21,425 bases of DNA from DASZZV01 sp035544835. Lineage in GTDB: Bacteria > Acidobacteriota > Thermoanaerobaculia > Gp7-AA8. This document shows, piece by piece, positions 8,120 through 15,783 of this stretch. Within the stretch, counting starts at the first letter, position 1. Every line of letters begins with the position of its first letter. The DNA lies in contig DASZZV010000164.1 in assembly GCA_035544835.1 (NCBI GenBank), positions 1 to 21,425 of the forward strand, written 5' to 3'. The position numbers and the translations under genes were made by a program. The notes beneath the pieces are model-generated. The model saw only the letters and a list, made by a program, of their open reading frames with translations. It was not told the origin of the DNA and searched no databases.

Positions 8120-10690
8120 GTGACCGCTTACCCATCAAAAATCGACCGCTTCACGATTGTTCGCCTCATCGGACGAGGCGGCATGGGAATGGTCTATCTG
8201 GCTGAGGACCCGCGACTTGGCAGAAAAGTCGCGCTGAAAGTCCTCTCGGATTACGACCTCCCGGACAAAGAGCGGCGGGCTCGGTTTCTCCGCGAGGCGC
8301 GGGCGGCGGCGGCAATCCGCCATCCAAACGTCGCCACGATCTACGAGGTCGGCGAGACCCCCGACGGTCTGCCCTTCATCGCCATGGAGTTCTGCGAGGG
8401 CGAGACCCTCTCGGCAATGATTCAGATCGGGACGATCAGCGGGAAGAAGATCGTCAGGATCGCGCGACAGGCGGCCGAGGCAATCGCCGCGGCACATCAA
8501 CGCGGAATCGTACATCGCGACATCAAGAGCGCCAATATCATGGTGGAGCCGGGCGACATCGTGAAGGTGCTCGATTTCGGCCTGGCCAAGGTGAACGACC
8601 TCACCCCCGCTACGTCGGTGGCCGAGACCTCGGCCAGTGGCAACTTCTTCGGCACGATCCCCTACCTGTCGCCTGAACAGACACGCGGCCTTCCTGCCGA
8701 TGCGCGAAGCGACCTCTTCTCACTGGGGACTGTGTTTTATGAGATGGCAACCGGCAACCTTCCCTTCAACGCTGACATTCCTTTGATGATGCTGGAGAAG
8801 ATTCGCGACTCCGAGCCCGAGCCCTTCGTCCCTCTCGATCCAACCCTGTCCATCGAGATGGCCAACATCATCGGCCATCTACTGAAGAAGAACCCAGCCG
8901 AGCGATATCAGTCCGCCGAGCAGGTAGCCGGGGATCTGCTGCAGCTGGAGACCGCCGTAAGCGCTAACCAGAGCGATCGACCCAGCATCTTCAGGAAGAC
9001 GTCACTCGGTCGGACCCGGGCCCGCGGCGTGAACTGGCTTGCCGCCGCCGCCTTAATCATGGTCGCAGCCTCGGCCGCGTCGATTGCTTGGTTTGCATCG
9101 CGACAGGGACAGAAAAACGGTGCCGCAGATACGCGTACGAAGTCCGGGCCGATGCAATCGATCGCCGTGCTTCCCTTCCAGAACATTTCCGGTACGGCCA
9201 CTGAAGATTTTCTCTCGGTCGGGTTTGCCGACGCGCTGACCACGCAGCTCCAACAGCTGCCCACGCTGCGCGTCCGTCCAACCTCGGCTGTGCTGCAGTT
9301 CGCCAAGAATGGACTCGACCCAACGACTGCTTCAGAGAGATTGAAAGTTGACGGCGTCGTGGAAGGGCGATTCCTGAGCGATGGCAATCAGGTGAGAGTC
9401 AATGTGCAGCTGACCGATTCGCGGAGCGGTTTCAGCATCTGGGCCGATACGATTCAGGGAAAGCGTGGCGATCTGATTCGCCTCATGGATGACGTCTCGT
9501 CGAAGACGACTGCCGCCCTTCACAAGAAGCTTTCGCTTGCCGAAACAGCGGTCGTGCAGTCGGAACCGACTACGACCAGCCCCGAGGCTTATGAGAATTT
9601 CCTCAAAGCACGATCTTTGAGTGGCACCCTGATTCCGGCCGAGAGTGCGCAGGAGGTCGAGTATCTGAAGAAGGCCGTCGCGCTCGATTCGAAGTTCGCT
9701 GCGGCGTATGCCGAGCTGGCTATCACGTTGTCTCTCCGGCAAGCGCGGGGACTGGAGAAGAGCTCCGACTCCCGTACCAGCGCGGAGGGTTACGCGCGTG
9801 AAGCGGTGCGCCTCGACCCGAATCTGCCGGCTGCTCACCTCGCGCTAGGGCGGACGCTGATTCGCTTTCCTGACCGTTTCGCGGAGGCAACACTGGAGAG
9901 CCTCGCCGCGCTGCGTCTGAACCCCAATGACACCCAGTCGCTCCACACCATCGTGACCTACTTCGCCTCGATTGGAGATCTCGATAAGGTGAAGTGTCTC
10001 GGGGACAGACTGGTCAGTATCAACCCGACGTCTGCCGAAGCCCGGACGCGCGCTTACTGGTATGTAAACGCTGCTGACGGTGAGACGGCTCGTGCCCTGG
10101 CCGATCCGGCACTCGAGTCTCACGATACCGAGCTGGCCGGCCACGACATTCTCGCTCTCGCCGCACTGCAGCGGGGTGATATCGCCGCCGCCGAGAAAGA
10201 GCAGAAGAAGGCCTCGCAGCTGGTGCCCGATCATTACATCGGAAAGAGTCTCGCCGCCATGATCGCAGCCGCGAAAGGCGATCGCGCTGGCGTGGACAGA
10301 CATGTGGCCTCGATGCAGAAAGATCTCGATCGCACTCACTGGGCCTGTGTCCGGGCCTCGCTGTCCTACGCGAAAATCGGCGATCGCGGCAAAGCCATCT
10401 TCTGGTTCCGGCGGGCGCAGCAGCTTGGAAATCACAACTGGTTCTTCTGGACCCGTCACCCCTGGGCGGCTTCACTACAGCGCGATCCCGATTTTCAACG
10501 GACCCTCGGGGACATCAAACGCGACCTCGATGCCGTGCGCACTGAGGTGCTGGCCGTTTACGACAGCCTCTGCGGCCAGGCCCGCATTTCTCCCAGGGTT
10601 TCGTCGCTGCTCGGCTCAGGCAGATCGGCCTCTTGTGTGGCACAGGCACTCTTGCCTGTGTGTCGGCCGTCGAGGCCGAGCTTCCTGTGA
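8120..10690 (+). CDS. Membrane-anchored Ser/Thr protein kinase with TolB-like and TPR regions
   Basis: This is an 856-residue kinase. The cytoplasmic N-terminal kinase domain (about 11-275) has a glycine loop GRGGMG (18-23), K40, HRD with catalytic D134, N139 and DFG at 152-154. A single hydrophobic segment at about 304-326 should span the membrane. The outer part begins with a TolB/FlgO-like region (about 344-465, starting MQSIAVLPFQNISG), as often found in such receptors, and then TPR-like helices to about 800. The kinase probably senses envelope or protein-partner signals and phosphorylates cytoplasmic targets. The start is GTG at 8120; the first ATG lies inside the glycine loop and is too late. 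The last ~36 residues, from about 821, are encoded by repeat DNA (10580 onward, then copy A of a foldback element), so the native C-terminus has probably been replaced. It is convergent with nadA. Confidence 0.93.
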   Translation: MTAYPSKIDRFTIVRLIGRGGMGMVYLAEDPRLGRKVALKVLSDYDLPDKERRARFLREARAAAAIRHPNVATIYEVGETPDGLPFIAMEFCEGETLSAMIQIGTISGKKIVRIARQAAEAIAAAHQRGIVHRDIKSANIMVEPGDIVKVLDFGLAKVNDLTPATSVAETSASGNFFGTIPYLSPEQTRGLPADARSDLFSLGTVFYEMATGNLPFNADIPLMMLEKIRDSEPEPFVPLDPTLSIEMANIIGHLLKKNPAERYQSAEQVAGDLLQLETAVSANQSDRPSIFRKTSLGRTRARGVNWLAAAALIMVAASAASIAWFASRQGQKNGAADTRTKSGPMQSIAVLPFQNISGTATEDFLSVGFADALTTQLQQLPTLRVRPTSAVLQFAKNGLDPTTASERLKVDGVVEGRFLSDGNQVRVNVQLTDSRSGFSIWADTIQGKRGDLIRLMDDVSSKTTAALHKKLSLAETAVVQSEPTTTSPEAYENFLKARSLSGTLIPAESAQEVEYLKKAVALDSKFAAAYAELAITLSLRQARGLEKSSDSRTSAEGYAREAVRLDPNLPAAHLALGRTLIRFPDRFAEATLESLAALRLNPNDTQSLHTIVTYFASIGDLDKVKCLGDRLVSINPTSAEARTRAYWYVNAADGETARALADPALESHDTELAGHDILALAALQRGDIAAAEKEQKKASQLVPDHYIGKSLAAMIAAAKGDRAGVDRHVASMQKDLDRTHWACVRASLSYAKIGDRGKAIFWFRRAQQLGNHNWFFWTRHPWAASLQRDPDFQRTLGDIKRDLDAVRTEVLAVYDSLCGQARISPRVSSLLGSGRSASCVAQALLPVCRPSRPSFL
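10580..10607 (+). repeat. Solo copy of the palindrome arm inside the kinase gene
   Basis: These 28 bases match the left end of the 185-bp palindrome (7783-7810) at 24 positions, sharing GCCCGCATTTCTC and TTCGTCGC. No opposite arm is found downstream; the sequence runs instead into the next foldback element. It is read in frame as part of the kinase C-terminus. Confidence 0.7.
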
Positions 10691-10754
10691 ATCGTCGCAG
10701 GAACGCCGCGGCTCGACGCCGCGGCACACAGGCAAGAGTGCCTGTGCTACACAG
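10633..10754. repeat. Foldback repeat element, copy A
   Basis: This 122-bp element has arms of about 27 bp built on GGCACAGGCACTCTTGCC and its complement. Two inner hairpins are TCGGCC-GTCGA-GGCCGA (10663-10679) and CCGCGGC-TCGAC-GCCGCGG (10706-10724). The two 5-base loops are mutually complementary, so loop-loop pairing or one extended foldback is possible. The kinase stop codon (10688-10690) falls between the two inner hairpins. The element sits between convergent genes and may terminate transcription from both sides. A near-identical copy lies at 14397. Confidence 0.85.
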
Positions 10755-10775
10755 ATGCCCACCGCACACACGCGT

Positions 10776-11774
10776 TCAGCGGCCCGTGGCTTCCTCGATC
10801 TCGAACATCCGGCGAAGTGCCCGCTCGGCTTTCTCCCGGACCGGCTCGGGCACCTCGATTTCGTAACGTCGATACTTCAGAGAGTCGCGAACGTCTTCCA
10901 GTGTGGTGACCTTCATGAAGGTGCAGAGCTTGCACCCCTTCAGGAATTGCTTGTCCGGCACTTCCATGGACAGACGGTCGGAGAGGCCACATTCGGTTAC
11001 CACCAGGAAGCGGGAGGCGCGATTCTCTTTGGCGTAACGAACCATTCCCGATGTGGAGAGAACGGCGTCGGCGAGCTTAGCAACATCGGGCCGGCACTCG
11101 GGATGAACCAGGATCTGCAGGTCGGGATCGGCCTCTCGGATCTTCGAGATCTCTTCGGGAGTGATCTGCTGATGCACATAACAGAATCCTTCCCACGGAA
11201 TGATGGTCTTTTCAGGTACCTGCTGCGCCACGTGGTTGGCAAGGTTCCGGTCGGGAACGAAGAGGATGTGCTCGTTGGGGAGAGAGCGCACTACGCGTGC
11301 AGCATTGGACGAGGTGCAGATCACATCCGACAGAGCCTTCACCGCTGCGGTCGTATTGACGTAGCTGACCACGGCAAGATCGGGGTATTGCGCCTTGAGA
11401 ACCTCGATCCGGGCCTCCAGATCCTCGGCGGGAGCAGCGTCGGCGAGCTGACAGCCGGCCAGCAGATTCGGGAGCAGCACGGTTCGAGATGGATTGACGA
11501 TCTTGGCCGTCTCGGCCATGAAATGCACGCCGCAGAAGTCGATGATGTCGGCCTCGTGCACCTTCGCGGCCATCATCGCCAGCTCCAGTGAGTCACCGAT
11601 GAAGTCGGCCACCTTCAGAATCTCGGGGCGATAGTAGTTGTGCGCCACGATGACGGCATTTCGTTCCTTCTTGAGCGCGCGAATCTCTTCGTGCAGCCTT
11701 TCGAATCCGCGGGCGTCTTCTTCCGTGTACTGAAACGTCTTTACCCGCTGAAGCTCTTCAAAGAGTGTCGACAT
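10776..11774 (-). CDS. nadA: Quinolinate synthase
   Basis: NadA condenses iminoaspartate with dihydroxyacetone phosphate to give quinolinate, the precursor of the NAD pyridine ring, using an oxygen-sensitive [4Fe-4S] cluster. The 332-residue protein has the family start (AVIVAHNYYRPEI), the segment GDSLELA and the motif HPECRP. The three likely cluster cysteines are C108 (LAGCQLAD), C198 (GFCYVH) and C284 (GCKLCTFMK); these spacings match those known for the family. It carries about 30 more N-terminal residues than the shortest NadA proteins. No nadB or nadC is adjacent, so NAD synthesis genes are dispersed. It is convergent with the membrane kinase and divergent from the MglA-like gene. The ATG at 11774 lacks a clear ribosome-binding site. 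Confidence 0.97.
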   Translation of the reverse strand: MSTLFEELQRVKTFQYTEEDARGFERLHEEIRALKKERNAVIVAHNYYRPEILKVADFIGDSLELAMMAAKVHEADIIDFCGVHFMAETAKIVNPSRTVLLPNLLAGCQLADAAPAEDLEARIEVLKAQYPDLAVVSYVNTTAAVKALSDVICTSSNAARVVRSLPNEHILFVPDRNLANHVAQQVPEKTIIPWEGFCYVHQQITPEEISKIREADPDLQILVHPECRPDVAKLADAVLSTSGMVRYAKENRASRFLVVTECGLSDRLSMEVPDKQFLKGCKLCTFMKVTTLEDVRDSLKYRRYEIEVPEPVREKAERALRRMFEIEEATGR

Positions 11775-11786
11775 GCTTGAATCGTA

Positions 11787-11883
11787 TAGCTTCCAGCTTT
11801 TAGCTTCTAGCTTTTAGCTTTAAGCTGCTAGCTCTTAGCTTCCAGCTGCCTTCTGCTTTTCTGCTTTCTGCTTTCCCCTTTCC
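11787..11883. repeat. TAGCTTT-type short tandem repeats and pyrimidine tract
   Basis: Degenerate units of 7-8 bases (TAGCTTC, CAGCTTT, TAGCTTT and so on) run from 11787 to about 11848. They are followed by a pyrimidine-rich CTGCTTT array to about 11883. They occupy most of the 152-bp divergent promoter region between nadA and the MglA-like gene, so changes in unit number could alter promoter spacing. No coding potential is seen. Confidence 0.65.
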
Positions 11884-11888
11884 GGCTG

Positions 11889-11897
11889 TGCGATACT
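11889..11897 (+). promoter_or_regulatory. Possible extended -10 element for the MglA-like gene
   Basis: TG-C-GATACT resembles an extended -10 (TGnTATAAT; 4 of 6 in the hexamer) and lies 30 bases before the preferred start codon. The sequence upstream is repeat-derived and offers no good -35. Confidence 0.25.
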
Positions 11898-11926
11898 TGA
11901 GCACCGATTCCAGCCTAGGAGCCGCA

Positions 11927-13135
11927 ATGGTCCTTTTTAATCACGCGACCCGCGAAATGACAGCGAAGATCGTCTACTACGGTCCCGGTCTGTGTGGGAA
12001 GACGACAAACCTGCTCGTCATCTTCGACAAACTCGATGAGAAAAGCCGCGGCAAGATGCTGTCGCTGGCTACGAAAACCGACCGCACACTCTTCTTCGAC
12101 CTGCTACCAGTCGACATCGGAAAGGTCGGTGCCTTCAATCTCAAGATTCAGCTCTACACCGTTCCTGGTCAGGTCTTCTACAACGAGACCCGCAAGCTCG
12201 TTCTCAAGGGTGCCGACGCCGTCGTCTTTGTAGCCGACTCCCAGCCATCCATGGTCGAGTCGACGCGAGAGAGCTTCGAGAATCTGGTTGAGAACCTGAC
12301 GGAAAACAACATCGATCCCAACGAAATCCCCATCATCATTCAGTACAACAAGCGCGACATCCCTGGCGTTCTATCAGTGGAAGAGCTCCAGGAACGACTC
12401 TCCTTCGAAGGCTATCCATACACCGAGGCCGTGGCCATCCAGGGCGAAGGTGTCATGGAGACGTTCAAGCTCGCCACCAAGATCACGGCCAAGCATCTGA
12501 TCACCAAGCTGCAGGGAAAGCCGTCCTCACGCCCCGAGCCGGTCCGCGAAGAAAAGAAAAAGAGCAAGATCGAGCGTCAACGGGAGAAAGAGCCACCACC
12601 GCCATCGTTCGACAGCAACACTGCCGCAAACGAGACCGTCGCCCTCTCCTCGAACCCCTTCGCTGACTCGATGCCGACGCACGACACGCCGATGAGCGCT
12701 CCCTTCGAGGCCGGAGGCGCAGGGGAATACGAAAAGGTCGAAGAAGTGTCCCTGGAAAGCCTGCTCGAGGGACGGGATCGACCCGCCACGATGTCCGGCA
12801 ATATCCCGATCCCCGTCGAAATGGATGAAGTCATCGAAGAGTTGCCGGCCAGCGACATGGTCGATTCGGAGGAACCTCTCTCTCTCGGCTTCGAGGAACC
12901 TCCCGCCGAGATCGACGAGGCCCCCTATGATGAGCCGGAGGCAGAGACAGAGATCAAGCCTGAGCCAGTCGCTGCGAGCTCAGAGCTATCATCCGCCGAG
13001 GTCAGCGAGCTTCGCGGGGAGATTAATGTTCTGCGGGCAGAGATCGCCGACCTGAAGCGAGATCACGAGAGACTCAAAGAGGGCATGCGCGGCGCTTTCG
13101 CTGCGCTCGCACACACCATCGGATCGGAGTCTTGA
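11927..13135 (+). CDS. MglA-like small GTPase with acidic coiled-coil C-terminal extension
   Basis: This 402-residue protein begins with a complete MglA-type Ras-like G domain (about 1-195). It has the P-loop GPGLCGKTTN with K25, the segment TDRTLFFDLLP, switch II TVPGQ at 78-82 and NKRD at 141-144. In Myxococcus, MglA is the polarity switch for motility; in other phyla the role is less clear. Residues from about 196 form a charged, Pro/Glu-rich and probably disordered region. The tail at about 358-392 has heptad spacing (VSELRGEINVLRAEIADL) and should form a coiled coil. MglA is normally about 195 residues, so half of this protein is extra. ATG 11927 is chosen because AGGAG lies five bases upstream and the family start MVLFNH follows; a GTG at 11888 would add 13 unconserved residues. 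No MglB (GTPase-activating partner) is adjacent. Confidence 0.92.
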   Translation: MVLFNHATREMTAKIVYYGPGLCGKTTNLLVIFDKLDEKSRGKMLSLATKTDRTLFFDLLPVDIGKVGAFNLKIQLYTVPGQVFYNETRKLVLKGADAVVFVADSQPSMVESTRESFENLVENLTENNIDPNEIPIIIQYNKRDIPGVLSVEELQERLSFEGYPYTEAVAIQGEGVMETFKLATKITAKHLITKLQGKPSSRPEPVREEKKKSKIERQREKEPPPPSFDSNTAANETVALSSNPFADSMPTHDTPMSAPFEAGGAGEYEKVEEVSLESLLEGRDRPATMSGNIPIPVEMDEVIEELPASDMVDSEEPLSLGFEEPPAEIDEAPYDEPEAETEIKPEPVAASSELSSAEVSELRGEINVLRAEIADLKRDHERLKEGMRGAFAALAHTIGSES

Positions 13136-13210
13136 GGCGAATGCAGATTTAAGGATGCAGACATGACGACCTGCATTCTGAATTCAGCATTCTAACGATT
13201 CTGCAATCCG
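13136..13210. other. Short spacer with palindrome CTGAATTCAG
   Basis: This 75-base gap holds repeated GCATTCT/ATGCAG words and a perfect 10-base palindrome at 13178-13187. It resembles the other simple arrays in this window. No terminator with a T run and no Shine-Dalgarno sequence for thrC were seen. Confidence 0.4.
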
Positions 13211-14362
13211 ATGATCTCTGATCCCATGCAGCAGCTGACCTGTTCACGCTGCACCTGGACTTCGCCGCTCGACCGCGCCTGGAACCTTTGTCCTTCCTGC
13301 AGTGCACCAATCCTTGTGCAGTACGATCTGATTCCCGACGAAGGGCTCCCCTCGCGGATGCGTTCCAGACCTTCCAACATGTGGCGTTACCGCGAGGTGC
13401 TCCCTGCAGTGCCGTCCGCTTCGATCGTGACCCTGGGAGAAGGAATGACGCCGCTCCTTCCGGCGACGACACTTGGGCGGGAGCTGAGCATGAGCCGGCT
13501 CTTCGTGAAGGACGAGTCGCTGAACCCCACGCGCTCATTCAAATCACGAGGAATGGCCGCGGCAGTAACGATGGCCAGACACTTTGGAGCTCACCGTCTC
13601 ATGGCTCCGACAGCGGGCAATGCCGGTGCGGCCCTTTCCGCCTACGGAGCCAGCGCCGGACTCCCGGTCTTCGTAGCGATGCCCAAAGACACCCCGAAAT
13701 CGATCGTGAACGAATGCCGCTCTTACGGTGCGGACGTCGAGCTGGTGGAAGGAGTCATCACCGATGCCGCGCGAATCGTTCAGCAACGGATCGCCGCGGA
13801 GGGTGGCTTCGATCTCTCCACGCTCAAGGAACCGTACCGCGTCGAGGGCAAGAAGATCATGGGCTACGAGTTGCTCGAAGATCTCGGCCGCCTGCCGGAC
13901 GTGATTCTGTATCCCACCGGCGGTGGAACGGGATTGATCGGGATGTGGAAGGCCTTCGGCGAGATGCAGCGTCTCGGGTGGATCGGCGGAGAGCGACCGC
14001 GGATGGTTTCGGTGCAGTCGTCCGGATGCGCGCCGGTCGTGCGCGCTTTCGAGCAACATCTCGAAACGGCGCCGGAGTGGGAATCGCCTCATACCTCCGC
14101 CTGGGGGCTTCGCGTCCCGCGCGCCCTCGGTGATCGTCTGATGCTGCGTGCTCTGTATGACTCGAACGGTGGCGCCGTTGCGGTTGAGGAGAGGGCCATC
14201 GAGGCTGGGGCGAACGAGCTGAGAAGGAAGGAGGGAATCGACGCCGGACCAGAAGCGGGCGCCGCCCTGATCGCCCTTCGCATACTCCTCGATCAGGGGA
14301 AGATCCATCGCGAGGAAACGGTCGTTCTCTTCAATACCGGTGGGAACAAATATTTCGATTGA
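13211..14362 (+). CDS. thrC: Threonine synthase (PLP-dependent)
   Basis: This enzyme converts O-phosphohomoserine to threonine and phosphate. The 383-residue fold-type II PLP protein starts with a zinc-ribbon-like pair, C11/C14 and C27/C30, as in many long bacterial and archaeal threonine synthases. The PLP lysine is K111 in NPTRSFKSRG. The substrate-binding segment TAGNAGAALSAYGA and the phosphate-binding loop PTGGGTGLIG are intact, and the protein ends in a typical FNTGGNKYFD. Paralogues such as threonine dehydratase or cysteine synthase lack the zinc-ribbon start, so the thrC call is favoured. Neither ATG 13211 nor ATG 13226 has a ribosome-binding site; the first is taken. It follows the MglA-like gene by 75 bases and may be co-transcribed. 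No hom or thrB is nearby. Confidence 0.93.
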   Translation: MISDPMQQLTCSRCTWTSPLDRAWNLCPSCSAPILVQYDLIPDEGLPSRMRSRPSNMWRYREVLPAVPSASIVTLGEGMTPLLPATTLGRELSMSRLFVKDESLNPTRSFKSRGMAAAVTMARHFGAHRLMAPTAGNAGAALSAYGASAGLPVFVAMPKDTPKSIVNECRSYGADVELVEGVITDAARIVQQRIAAEGGFDLSTLKEPYRVEGKKIMGYELLEDLGRLPDVILYPTGGGTGLIGMWKAFGEMQRLGWIGGERPRMVSVQSSGCAPVVRAFEQHLETAPEWESPHTSAWGLRVPRALGDRLMLRALYDSNGGAVAVEERAIEAGANELRRKEGIDAGPEAGAALIALRILLDQGKIHREETVVLFNTGGNKYFD

Positions 14363-14396
14363 TGGCGCCACGGCGAACGGTGTCAAGGTTTGCCCC

Positions 14397-14520
14397 TTGT
14401 GTGGCACAGGCACTCTTGCCTGTGTGTCGGCCGTCGAGGCCGACTTCCCTGTTGAATTGCAGCAGAAACGCCGCGGCTCGACGCCGCGGCACACAGGCAA
14501 GAGTGCCTGTGCCACACAAG
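14397..14520. repeat. Foldback repeat element, copy B
   Basis: This 124-bp element has the same architecture as copy A at 10633. The long arms are nearly identical, both inner hairpins and their complementary GTCGA/TCGAC loops are kept, and the short linker between the hairpins differs most. It begins 35 bases after the thrC stop, where it may terminate transcription. Short reading frames through it are translations of the arms and not genes. Confidence 0.85.
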
Positions 14521-14724
14521 AACCCTGAGAAGTTTCTCGCCCTCCCGCCACCCTCCCCACAGCAACGGCAGAGCCGCAGCAAGGCTTGACGTTCATTGGT
14601 CACCAAGACCACCCAAATTTGCAGAGATTGTTTGATTCCCTTCGTATAATGCGCAAACAGACGCTCCCAGCGCCTTCGGCGCTTCGGCAACCTTAACCTC
14701 TGACCAATCCCAAAGCAGATCACC
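14521..14724 (+). promoter_or_regulatory. Leader of the E1 operon with -10-like TATAAT and hairpin
   Basis: A perfect TATAAT lies at 14645-14650, 75 bases before the E1 alpha start; no good -35 is at the right distance. Downstream, AGCGCC-TTC-GGCGCT (14669-14683) can form a 6-bp hairpin in the 5' leader, without a T run after it. The region is otherwise gene-free. Confidence 0.4.
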
Positions 14725-15762
14725 ATGAGCGAACAAGTACAGAGTCCCGTTGATCTCGGCGTGTCGAGAGAAGGGCTTCTCGATATGTACTACTACCTCC
14801 GCCTGGCGCGCTCGCTCGAGGAGCAGCTCGTGGCGCTCTTCCGGCAGACCAAGGTCATCGGGGGGATCTATCGCTGCCTGGGCCAGGAAGGGGAATCGGT
14901 CGGCACAGCCTTCGCCCTCGACTTCGGACGGGGCGATGTTCTCTCCCCTCTCATCCGGAACATGGGCGCGATCCTTCGCGCCGGCGCGAAACCGGTCGAG
15001 ATCTTCCGTCAGTACATGTCGAAGGGCAACGGTCCCAGCAGAGGCCGTGACCTCAATATCCATTTCCAGGACCTCAACGGTCGCGGCTTCATGGGTCCGA
15101 TCTCACCTCTCGGCGATATGGTGTCGGTAATGGCCGGAGTAGTGCTGGCCAGACGAATGCAAAAAAAAGAAGGCGTCGCGATGGTCTATATCGGCGACGG
15201 TGCTTCCTCCACGGGCGCCTTCTACGAAGGGATGAACTTCGCGACCGTCCAGAAGCTTCCGCTCGTCGTCATCATCGAGAACAACGGCTGGGCCTATTCG
15301 ACACCCACTTACAAACAGACCGCAGCGAAGACGCTGGCTGACAAGGCCTACGCCTTCGGTTGCGCCAGTGAGACCGTCGATGGCAACGACACCATCGCCT
15401 GCTATCACGCCGCGAAACGGGCCGTCGATCGCGCCCGTGCCGGAGAGGGAGTCACGCTCCTCGAGGTCGTGACCTTCCGCATGAAAGGGCACGCCGAGCA
15501 TGACGACCAGTCCTACGTGCCGCCGGAGATGATCGAGGAATGGCGTTCCCGCGATCCGGTCGAACGGTTCGAGCGCGACGTCCTGGCCTCGGGACTCGTC
15601 ACCGCCGAAGACTTCAAGTCCATTCTGGAGCGAATCAAGGCCGAGCTCTCCGCGGCTCGCGACGAAGCAGAAGCGTCTCCGATGCCTCTCGGTGAGGAAG
15701 CCCAGTACGGCGTCTATTACGGGGATGGATTCTGGGACCGCCCCGCAGCCACGGAAAAATGA
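14725..15762 (+). CDS. 2-oxo acid dehydrogenase E1 alpha subunit (pyruvate or branched-chain type)
   Basis: This is the alpha subunit of the thiamine-diphosphate-dependent E1, which decarboxylates a 2-oxo acid and passes the acyl group to lipoyl-E2. At 345 residues it has family length. It carries GQEGESVG near 53-60 and the ThDP/Mg motif starting GDGASSTGAFYEG and ending IENN. The loop that in mammalian enzymes holds phosphorylated serines reads RMKGHAEHDDQSYV here. The substrate cannot be fixed: pyruvate (pdhA-like) and branched-chain 2-oxo acids (bkdA-like) are both possible, and the alpha/beta split fits either. The ATG at 14725 has only a weak ribosome-binding site. The beta subunit follows after 21 bases. 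Confidence 0.92.
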   Translation: MSEQVQSPVDLGVSREGLLDMYYYLRLARSLEEQLVALFRQTKVIGGIYRCLGQEGESVGTAFALDFGRGDVLSPLIRNMGAILRAGAKPVEIFRQYMSKGNGPSRGRDLNIHFQDLNGRGFMGPISPLGDMVSVMAGVVLARRMQKKEGVAMVYIGDGASSTGAFYEGMNFATVQKLPLVVIIENNGWAYSTPTYKQTAAKTLADKAYAFGCASETVDGNDTIACYHAAKRAVDRARAGEGVTLLEVVTFRMKGHAEHDDQSYVPPEMIEEWRSRDPVERFERDVLASGLVTAEDFKSILERIKAELSAARDEAEASPMPLGEEAQYGVYYGDGFWDRPAATEK

Positions 15763-15783
15763 GCGCCGACTGCAGGAAATCAG

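Noticed and set aside
10302..11591. 429-codon + strand frame
   Set aside because: It overlaps the kinase 3' end, runs through foldback copy A and continues antisense to nadA; the translation has no family features.
14340..14589. Short reading frames in the thrC-E1 spacer and near 10515-10769
   Set aside because: They translate the arms of the foldback elements in several frames and both directions; repeat artefacts, not genes.
14586..14650. TTGACG at 14586 paired with TATAAT at 14645 as one promoter
   Set aside because: The spacing is 53 bases, far from the 16-18 expected; only the -10-like element was kept.
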